DNA of 11,808 bases from Flavobacteriales bacterium (GTDB lineage Bacteria > Bacteroidota > Bacteroidia > Flavobacteriales_D > Crocinitomicaceae), in the NCBI GenBank assembly GCA_947462695.1, contig CANHQC010000029.1, forward strand, positions 1-11,808, written 5' to 3'. This document shows, in pieces, positions 6,866-11,808 of this stretch. How positions within the stretch are numbered: the first letter of the stretch is position 1; each line of letters begins with the position of its first letter. The notes under the pieces are model-generated. The model saw nothing but the letters and a program-made list of their open reading frames with translations. It searched no databases and had not been told where the DNA came from. The position numbers were made by a program, and so were the translations under genes.

Positions 6866-7474
6866 GTGAAATTGCATTCAAAATATGTGGAACAAGCTGT
6901 TGATCAGCTTTCATCTTTACCTGGAATAGGCAAACGAACAGCGCTACGACTTGTTTTACAATTATTAAAACGCAGTGAAGTAGAAATTGAACAATTTACA
7001 CAAGCCTTTATTGCGCTCAAAAAAGAAACCAAAACGTGCAGCTCTTGTGGAAACCTTTCTGATGAATCTACTTGTTCCATTTGTTCGAATGAGAAACGTG
7101 ACCATTCCATTATTTGTGTTGTAGAGGATATCCGAGATATTATGGCCATTGAATCAACAGGCTCATACAAAGGGATTTATCATGTGTTAGGAGGAGTAAT
7201 CTCACCGATGGACGGCATTAGTCCTTCAGATCTTTCGATCGCTCCATTAATTGAAAAAGTATCGACTGGTAATGTGATTGAAATTATTTTTGCGTTAAGT
7301 CCTACAATGGAAGGCGATACAACCAATTTCTATTTATTTAAAAAGCTGCAAGGAAAAGAAGTTTTAATTACCACTTTGTCACGTGGCGTATCGGTTGGTA
7401 CTGAACTGCAATTCGCAGATGAACAAACGCTGAGTAGGTCCTTAATCCATCGACATCCGTTTAAAATCAATTAG
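6866..7474 (+). CDS. recR: Recombination mediator RecR
   Basis: 202 residues, the usual RecR length. RecR works with RecO (and RecF) to load RecA on SSB-coated single-stranded DNA at gaps. The helix-hairpin-helix is at about residues 16-30 ([16 protein letters not shown]). A four-cysteine zinc site of the form CxxC...CxxC occupies 57-72 (TCSSCG and TCSICS). The Toprim domain follows, with '[14 protein letters not shown]' carrying the conserved Glu and '[14 protein letters not shown]', then the '[11 protein letters not shown]' segment and '[18 protein letters not shown]' near the end. The start is GTG 6866: it gives the N-terminal spacing to the hairpin seen in Bacteroidota RecR and lies at the predicted transcript start. 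A TTG at 6872 is the only close alternative. mscL starts 2 bp after the stop, so the two form an operon. Confidence 0.96.
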   Translation: MKLHSKYVEQAVDQLSSLPGIGKRTALRLVLQLLKRSEVEIEQFTQAFIALKKETKTCSSCGNLSDESTCSICSNEKRDHSIICVVEDIRDIMAIESTGSYKGIYHVLGGVISPMDGISPSDLSIAPLIEKVSTGNVIEIIFALSPTMEGDTTNFYLFKKLQGKEVLITTLSRGVSVGTELQFADEQTLSRSLIHRHPFKIN

Positions 7475-7476
7475 TT

Positions 7477-7881
7477 ATGCTTAAAGAGTTTAAAACATTC
7501 ATTATGCGAGGAAACGTAGTCGATCTCGCAGTTGCCGTTATTGTAGCAAATGCCTTTAGCGCAATTGTTGACTCACTTATTTCTGATGTTATTACCCCGC
7601 TTTTATTGAAACCTGCGATGACAGCGCTTCATGTTGATAAGCTCAGTAATTTGGGTTGGAACGGAGTGCTTTACGGAAAGTTTCTGGCCTCAACCATTTC
7701 ATTTCTGGTTACCACGTTAATTATTTTCTTTCTTGTTAAGGCCTTGAATAAAGCCAGGCTCGTCAACAAGGACAATACTAACCCGTCAGCGTCTAATCAA
7801 CCTGAGGAAGCAGATTTATCGAAAGATCAAAAGATCTTGCAAGAAATTCGAGATGAGTTGATAAAATTGAACTCGAAATAA
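7477..7881 (+). CDS. mscL: Large-conductance mechanosensitive channel MscL
   Basis: 134 residues, near the 136 of E. coli MscL. A pentameric inner-membrane channel that opens under high membrane tension to release solutes in osmotic downshock. Seen: the N-terminal amphipathic helix 'MLKEFKTFIMRGNVVDLAVAVIV' with the conserved RGN and Asp (residue 16), TM1 at about 14-43, a short periplasmic loop (45-67), TM2 at about 68-91, and the cytoplasmic C-terminal helix (115-132, 'KILQEIRDELIKL'). The pore-lining part of TM1 is unusual: where E. coli has Gly22, Gly26, Ala27, Gly30 and Lys31, this protein has Ala, Ala, Asn, Ser and Ala, and the Pro-Pro and Gly after TM1 become Pro-Leu and Leu. It is 2 bp behind recR and is probably translated from the same mRNA; its stop touches the stop of the opposite gene. 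Confidence 0.93.
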   Translation: MLKEFKTFIMRGNVVDLAVAVIVANAFSAIVDSLISDVITPLLLKPAMTALHVDKLSNLGWNGVLYGKFLASTISFLVTTLIIFFLVKALNKARLVNKDNTNPSASNQPEEADLSKDQKILQEIRDELIKLNSK

Positions 7882-8562
7882 TCAGTGATTTGCTTTTATT
7901 TCCTTCTGAGTATACTCCTTTGCCAACTGATGAATTTCTTTAGATGTTACGTCATGAAAACCAATCGGAAAGGTTACTAATGACTGAATCATTGCTTTAG
8001 CCACATTAATGGATTCAACCGGCTTGAATTGATCGATCATACCAGTTTTCGCAAGTGCATTGCCAATAGCAATAGACATTTTTTCACCGGGACGTTTTTC
8101 CATTCTTGGGCCTTCAAGCACTGAAGGTTTAACTAAAACCACTTGTTCAAACCCCATTTCAATCGCATTTTCATCTAATTGAGCCTTCATACGAGAATAA
8201 AAGAAAGGTGATTTTTTACTAACACCAAGTGCTGAAACAACCACGCAACGCTTGACGCCGTTTTCTTTGGCCAAACGCATTACTTTCGTTGGGATATTCA
8301 CATCAATATCGAATTGCTGCTCTTTTGACCCTGCTTTTTTCATTGTTGTCCCAAAAGCAATAAACAACACATCTACCTCATGATGAATAGGCCATTCGTT
8401 CAATTCATCAAAATCAACCACATGATTCGTTACCGAAATTTCCCGAATATCCATCTCCCTTCTGCTCAATAGATCAATTTTTGCAAACCTTTTATCCATT
8501 ATTAAAAGCTCCAAAAGCTCATGACCTACAAGACCTGTAGCGCCTAAAATGACTGCGTTCAT
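7882..8562 (-). CDS. NAD(P)-binding Rossmann protein, TIP30/YraR-like atypical SDR
   Basis: 226 residues, starting directly with 'MNAVILGATGLVG' where the GxxGxxG dinucleotide-binding loop is at 7-13. The segment 'FGTTMKKAGS' (70-79) is a hallmark of the HTATIP2/TIP30 and E. coli YraR branch of atypical short-chain dehydrogenases, and 'VVSALGVSKKSPFFYSRMK' holds the Ser and the YxxxK pair (Tyr122, Lys126) used in SDR catalysis. So the fold and cofactor binding are firm and oxidoreductase activity is plausible, but no substrate is known to me. I used ATG 8562; a TTG at 8574 would add four residues but puts extra sequence before the Rossmann strand. Divergent from the RRM gene with about 100 bp between, and convergent with mscL at zero distance, with no terminator. 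Confidence 0.88.
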   Translation of the reverse strand: MNAVILGATGLVGHELLELLIMDKRFAKIDLLSRREMDIREISVTNHVVDFDELNEWPIHHEVDVLFIAFGTTMKKAGSKEQQFDIDVNIPTKVMRLAKENGVKRCVVVSALGVSKKSPFFYSRMKAQLDENAIEMGFEQVVLVKPSVLEGPRMEKRPGEKMSIAIGNALAKTGMIDQFKPVESINVAKAMIQSLVTFPIGFHDVTSKEIHQLAKEYTQKEIKANH

Positions 8563-8644
8563 TTCATTACTCAATTAAAATATTGCACAAATCATTCAAT
8601 CTACAAAAAAAAATCCTATTTTCGACCAAACAGAAAACGAAAGT

Positions 8645-8653
8645 TACATTTTG
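8645..8653 (+). promoter_or_regulatory. Weak candidate -7 element for the RRM gene
   Basis: TACATTTTG resembles TAnnTTTG but has three rather than two bases between TA and TTTG, and I see no clear -33. It lies 13 nt before the ATG. The rest of the 8563-8666 gap is AT-rich with an A9 run near 8604-8613 and no stem that I would call a terminator. Confidence 0.25.
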
Positions 8654-8666
8654 CTATTGCATTTTT

Positions 8667-9290
8667 ATGACTAGTATTTTTGTCGCCAAATTGGATTTTG
8701 GCATCGGAAATGACGAATTACGTCAAGCGTTCGCGCGTTTTGGGACAGTTTTAAAAGCGACTGTTGCCACTGATCGTGAGACTGGTAAATCCCGTGGTTT
8801 TGGATTTGTTGAAATGGCTAATGCTGAAGAAGCAAGAGAAGCTATCAAAGCTCTAGACGGAAGTCTATTGAACGGTAGACCCATTGCGGTTAAAGAAGCT
8901 GAACAACGTCCTGACAACCGAGGACCGAGAGATCAATCGTCAAGGGACTCAAATCGACCTGTTCGTGATCAGCAGCCTCGAAATGATCGCCCAAATCGAG
9001 AGGACGATAGAAGACCTATACAAGGTGATGCTCCTGCCGCTCCATTCATCCCGCCATTTGAATCTTCGAAAATCGAACCTAAACGAAAAAAGGAAGACAA
9101 AAAAGGAAAACCTTGGGATGATGATAAAGGAATGAAGAAGCCAAAGATGAATGCGTACAAAAAATCAGGTAAGCATTCGCGGTTTTTTGATGAGGATGAA
9201 GACGATGACTTTGAACTCGATAATTTAAATTCTTTGTATTCTAATGATGATTTAGACGAAACAGAGGATGATTTCGAGGATGAAGATTAA
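8667..9290 (+). CDS. RNA-binding protein with one RRM and a charged, disordered tail
   Basis: 207 residues from ATG 8667, the start that places the first RRM strand at residues 3-9 as in other bacterial RRM proteins; the open frame back to 8583 adds a Lys-rich, non-RRM piece and is not used. The RRM spans 3-77, with RNP2 'IFVAKL' (4-9) and RNP1 'KSRGFGFVEM' (41-50) keeping the aromatic pair that stacks on RNA. Then come an Arg/Asp/Asn/Gln-rich segment (80-118), a Lys-rich segment (138-168) and a strongly acidic end (174-207). Single-RRM proteins are widespread in Bacteroidota, and some (RbpB of Bacteroides) bind RNA and affect sRNA regulation; whether this one does so is inference. The long polyampholyte tail is larger than in the roughly 80-100-residue family members and could bind proteins or drive condensation. 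Confidence 0.9.
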   Translation: MTSIFVAKLDFGIGNDELRQAFARFGTVLKATVATDRETGKSRGFGFVEMANAEEAREAIKALDGSLLNGRPIAVKEAEQRPDNRGPRDQSSRDSNRPVRDQQPRNDRPNREDDRRPIQGDAPAAPFIPPFESSKIEPKRKKEDKKGKPWDDDKGMKKPKMNAYKKSGKHSRFFDEDEDDDFELDNLNSLYSNDDLDETEDDFEDED

Positions 9291-9322
9291 GTAAATACTT
9301 TTTCTACCTCGTTGTTTTAAAC

Positions 9323-9351
9323 TTGTTATTTCCTTTAAAGCCTTAGCTTTG
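9323..9351 (+). promoter_or_regulatory. Promoter of the CorC-like gene, abutting its start codon
   Basis: -33 TTG at 9323-9325, an 18-nt spacer and -7 TAGCTTTG at 9344-9351, an exact TAnnTTTG match. Only 4 nt (TATC) separate the -7 element from ATG 9356, so transcription is expected to start at the ATG. This is the best complete promoter of the three predicted leaderless genes. Confidence 0.65.
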
Positions 9352-9355
9352 TATC

Positions 9356-10648
9356 ATGGAAATCGTCATTATTATCCTCTTATCTCTTTTAAATGGATTT
9401 TTTGCTTTATCTGAAATCGCTTTGGTTTCAGTTAAACGATCCAGAATTGAACATTTGGCTGATCAAGGAAATTCACGAGCAAAAACCATATTACTTCTGT
9501 TAGATAAGCCTGAGAACTTTTTATCCTCCGTTCAGGTCGGAATTACACTTATCGGCATTATATCAGGTGCATACGGAGGAGCTGCATTGACAGACGATCT
9601 TATACTAATTCTTGAACCATTAGGTTTATTTGGAGGTTATACTGAAACCGTCTCGCTATTGGCTGTCATTGGCTCAATCACCTATTTTACAATTGTCATT
9701 GGAGAATTGGTACCAAAGACAATTGCTATGAATAATGCCGAATCAATTGCAATGGTTTGCTCACCAATAATCAAGTACTTCACGATAGTCACGTATCCCT
9801 TTGTAAAATTGCTTTCCGTTTCAACACAAATGCTCTTGAAACTTTTTGGAATTAAAGAAAAAGATAATGACGCGATCAGTGAGGAGGAATTGAAATTTAT
9901 GCTTCACAATGCAGGGAAACAAGGGGTTCTTGAAAATGAAGAAAGTCAAGTGCATCAAAACTTATTTTTCTTTACCGATCAAACCGCTAAATCACTTATG
10001 ACGCATAGTTCTGAAGTTGAATGGATTAATTTGCGTCATTCATTGAAAGATATTTTCAATCAATTGATTCAAAGTGCGCATTCCAAATTTGTCGTATGTG
10101 ATGGTCAATTAAGTCATGTAAAAGGTATAATAAACATAAAAGACTTTTTAGAAAATTACCAGAAAGAAGGATTTCAGCTTGAAGACATCATGCAACCACC
10201 AATTTATGTTGTTCAGAACTCACCTGCTTTCCGCATTTTAAATGTATTTAAGAGTAAGAAACAATACATTGGTGTTGTCATTGATGAGTTCGGAGGAGTA
10301 ATTGGAGTCATTACGCTTCATGATTTAATAGAGGCGATAGTTGGTGATTTACCGGATGAAGATGAATCCGATGGAGAGGATATCATCCAACGAACTGACG
10401 GTTCTTACTTAATCAATGGAAAAACGTTGATTTTTGAACTTAATCAGTTCTTTCAACGTGAAATTATCGAAGACAACATTGCACAGTATACAACACTTGC
10501 CGGTTTTATTCTGAATCACATCCAGCGCATTCCACAACCTGGAGATCATTTTGAAATGGGAAGTTATTATTTTGAGATTGTCGATATTGATGGGCTAAGA
10601 ATTGACAAAGTTCTCTTTCGAATTAACGAATCTTTTCCGGTTAATTAA
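9356..10648 (+). CDS. Hemolysin-family CNNM/CorC transporter-like membrane protein
   Basis: 430 residues with the family's full order: a DUF21/CNNM membrane domain (about 1-190), a CBS pair (about 212-332) and a CorC_HlyC transporter-associated domain (about 345-425). The N-terminus 'IILLSLLNGFFALSEIALVS' is the family signature, with 'QVGITLIGIISGAYGG' (60-75) and 'VIGELVPKTIAM' (114-125) in the membrane part. The second CBS motif shows 'IGVVIDEFGGVIGVITLHDLIEAIVGDL', typical and intact; the CBS pair probably binds adenine nucleotide. Relatives are linked to Mg2+ or Co2+ efflux and called 'hemolysin' for historical reasons; no toxin role should be inferred. In Bacteroidota some homologues are called GldE, the gliding-associated member; there is no gliding gene here to support that. 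Its last 8 bp overlap the end of the dehydratase gene. Confidence 0.93.
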   Translation: MEIVIIILLSLLNGFFALSEIALVSVKRSRIEHLADQGNSRAKTILLLLDKPENFLSSVQVGITLIGIISGAYGGAALTDDLILILEPLGLFGGYTETVSLLAVIGSITYFTIVIGELVPKTIAMNNAESIAMVCSPIIKYFTIVTYPFVKLLSVSTQMLLKLFGIKEKDNDAISEEELKFMLHNAGKQGVLENEESQVHQNLFFFTDQTAKSLMTHSSEVEWINLRHSLKDIFNQLIQSAHSKFVVCDGQLSHVKGIINIKDFLENYQKEGFQLEDIMQPPIYVVQNSPAFRILNVFKSKKQYIGVVIDEFGGVIGVITLHDLIEAIVGDLPDEDESDGEDIIQRTDGSYLINGKTLIFELNQFFQREIIEDNIAQYTTLAGFILNHIQRIPQPGDHFEMGSYYFEIVDIDGLRIDKVLFRINESFPVN

Positions 10649-11486
10649 TCCCGATTTCATTCAAAGCAGCTGAGATGTGCAAAATTACATCGGTTGCTAG
10701 AAGCGAATTTTCATTAATCTTTCGCAGCGCAATATCCGCGGCTTTCCCATGAACGTAAGTAGCGATCAATGCCGATTCAATTGGTGAATAACCTTGAGCA
10801 AGAAATCCTGTAATCATCCCGGTCAAGACGTCTCCTGACCCTCCTTTTGCTAAGCCCGGATTTCCGGTTGTATTTATGTACAAGCTACCATCAGCGCTTG
10901 TAATAACCGCATGATGTGATTTTCGAATAAGTATGGCTTCATGAAGTATCGACCATTCTTGCTGCATATCGATTAATTCTTCTTCTTTAAGCTGTTTTCC
11001 AATTAATCGTTCAAACTCTCCTCGATGTGGAGTTAAAATAGAATCATATGGTAGCCAGGAAAGCAATTCCTGCTGATCTGACAACATGTTTATAGCATCC
11101 GCATCTATTACTAAAGGAACCAATGAAGATTGAAAAAGGGCTTTTATAACTCCAAAATTATCCTCCGATTGCCCAATTCCGGGACCGATTCCAATTGATG
11201 AAAAATGCGATAAATTGGGCAGTTCACTAACAAAATCAACCGACTTATCAAGTGAAACCATAGCCTCTGGAATTGCCAACTGTAAAACTGACTCTCCTCG
11301 AGATGGGATATGAGTCGTTAACAAACCAGCTCCAGCATATAAGATTGCTTTTGATGCAAGAACTGCGGCACCCATTTTTCCTTTACTCCCAGCAATCAAT
11401 AATGCATGACCATACTCCTGTTTTGTTGAATTGGGGTTTCTTTTTTTGATCAATGAGTGAATAAAGGGATCATCAAGGATTTTCAT
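10641..11486 (-). CDS. nnrD: ADP-dependent NAD(P)H-hydrate dehydratase (YjeF C-terminal type), stand-alone
   Basis: 281 residues covering one ribokinase-like domain. It restores NADH and NADPH from their hydrated, useless forms at the cost of ADP (or ATP in eukaryotes). Seen: 'GHALLIAGSKGKMGAAVLA' (26-44), 'GIGPGIGQ' (99-106), 'VIDADAINML' (126-135), 'LTPHRGEFERLIG' (151-163) and the nucleotide-binding and catalytic 'GLAKGGSGDVLTGMI' (211-225, with Asp219). In many bacteria, including E. coli YjeF, an epimerase domain (NnrE) is fused in front. Here the ATG comes immediately before the dehydratase fold and no epimerase reading frame lies upstream on this strand within the window. Either NnrE is encoded elsewhere or it is absent. 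A weak -7-like TAAGTTCC lies just before the ATG. The stop shares the TTAATTAA palindrome with the CorC-like gene. Confidence 0.93.
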   Translation of the reverse strand: MKILDDPFIHSLIKKRNPNSTKQEYGHALLIAGSKGKMGAAVLASKAILYAGAGLLTTHIPSRGESVLQLAIPEAMVSLDKSVDFVSELPNLSHFSSIGIGPGIGQSEDNFGVIKALFQSSLVPLVIDADAINMLSDQQELLSWLPYDSILTPHRGEFERLIGKQLKEEELIDMQQEWSILHEAILIRKSHHAVITSADGSLYINTTGNPGLAKGGSGDVLTGMITGFLAQGYSPIESALIATYVHGKAADIALRKINENSLLATDVILHISAALNEIGIN

Positions 11487-11555
11487 TGTCGGAACTTATT
11501 ATTTAGAATGCATCGAAGCAAGTTCTTATATTCTAAAATGGATTTCTTTTTCCTT

Positions 11556-11623
11556 AAGCTGACTCTAATTTTCAATTGACGAACAACTCTAACGAATTGA
11601 ATCTCAGTAAAAACAGTCAGCTT
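11556..11623. repeat. Nested inverted repeats in the intergenic region
   Basis: Outer arms AAGCTGACT (11556-11564) and AGTCAGCTT (11615-11623) are perfect complements, and inside them TTCAATT (11571-11577) pairs with AATTGAA (11595-11601). The gap between nnrD and the following gene (11487-11680) is otherwise AT-rich without a recognisable gene. The two nested stems have uneven internal bulges (6 and 13 nt), so the fold is plausible but modest. A structured RNA, an operator or chance are all open. Confidence 0.35.
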
Positions 11624-11680
11624 TATGTTAATAGTAAGTTAAGGGAATATTTTTTCTACATTTACATCAACTATAAAACC

Positions 11681-11808
11681 ATGCTAAAAAAAATTCTTTT
11701 TTTCTTCGGAATAGCAACTGTTCATTCAGTTAATGGACAATATTGCACGAACGTAGGTCCTTCTAGCACAGCAGATTCAAATGTAGAGTCCGTTGTATTA
11801 ATCGGCGC
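11681..11808 (+). CDS. N-terminus of a secreted protein (3' end outside the window)
   Basis: The frame opens at ATG 11681 and runs to the window end (42 full codons, no stop). It begins with a Sec signal peptide: two lysines, a hydrophobic FFFGIATV core, and a 'SVNGQ' cleavage region near residues 16-20. The mature start 'YCTNVGPSSTADSNVESVVLIG' (short Cys then Gly-Pro-Ser-Ser-Thr and a regular hydrophobic strand) resembles the start of Flavobacteriia extracellular proteins with GEVED-type or similar beta-sandwich domains, many exported by the type IX system; the domain call rests on memory of that style and is weak. The signal peptide is firm. A poor -7-like TACATTTA lies at 11657-11664. Codon use looks like the neighbours. 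Confidence 0.7.
   Translation, partial: MLKKILFFFGIATVHSVNGQYCTNVGPSSTADSNVESVVLIG

Noticed and set aside
8583..8666. Upstream start for the RRM protein
   Set aside because: The RRM begins at the ATG at 8667; the extension is Lys-rich with no domain and covers the likely promoter region.
9356..10648. Calling the CorC-like gene a hemolysin or the gliding protein GldE
   Set aside because: The hemolysin name is historical, and nothing nearby (such as gldD) supports a gliding role.
1..11808. Defence system, mobile element, CRISPR array, prophage or other accessory island
   Set aside because: No transposase, integrase, phage gene, regularly spaced repeat or att-like boundary is visible; every gene fits a core chromosomal family.

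Overview
The window is an ordinary-looking stretch of a Bacteroidota chromosome, most likely Flavobacteriales; the gene contents fit a Crocinitomicaceae/Fluviicola-type organism, but that placement is inference. Supporting signs are AT-rich DNA, start codons with no Shine-Dalgarno sequence, repeated matches to the Bacteroidota promoter -7 element TAnnTTTG, a Bacteroidota-type short MenE, an RRM RNA-binding protein, and Sec signal peptides ending in an '..AQ' or '..GQ' style site.

Layout. 1-1912: the 3' end of gyrA, followed 25 bp later by a secreted TPR protein and a strong intrinsic terminator. 1913-3881: rpsA (ribosomal protein S1, six S1 domains) with its own promoter, a leader hairpin and a bidirectional terminator. 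3904-4347 (minus): an exported thioredoxin-like protein. 4456-6310: menE overlapping a membrane-anchored DnaJ-domain protein. 6311-6763 (minus): smpB. 6866-7881: recR and mscL, 2 bp apart. 7882-8562 (minus): a TIP30/YraR-like NAD(P)-binding protein. 8667-9290: a single-RRM RNA-binding protein with a charged tail. 9356-10648: a DUF21/CBS/CorC membrane protein. 10641-11486 (minus): a stand-alone NAD(P)H-hydrate dehydratase. 11681-end: the start of a secreted protein. No stretch longer than 300 bp lacks a gene.

The genes are mostly housekeeping: DNA topology (gyrA), translation and ribosome rescue (rpsA, smpB), recombinational repair (recR), menaquinone synthesis (menE), osmotic safety valve (mscL), metabolite repair (nnrD), and envelope or protein-folding functions. 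I see no mobile element, CRISPR array, defence island, tRNA or rRNA, and no convincing new multi-gene system.

The most interesting signals are in how expression is organised. Three genes (smpB, recR with a GTG start, and the CorC-like gene) have a -7 promoter element only 4-5 nt before the start codon, which predicts leaderless mRNAs. Three of four convergent gene pairs have no intergenic DNA: two abut stop to stop and one shares both stop codons in the palindrome TTAATTAA. The rpsA leader carries a perfect 8-bp hairpin close to the start codon. MscL has unusual substitutions in the pore-lining helix, and the hydrate dehydratase lacks the epimerase domain it is often fused to.
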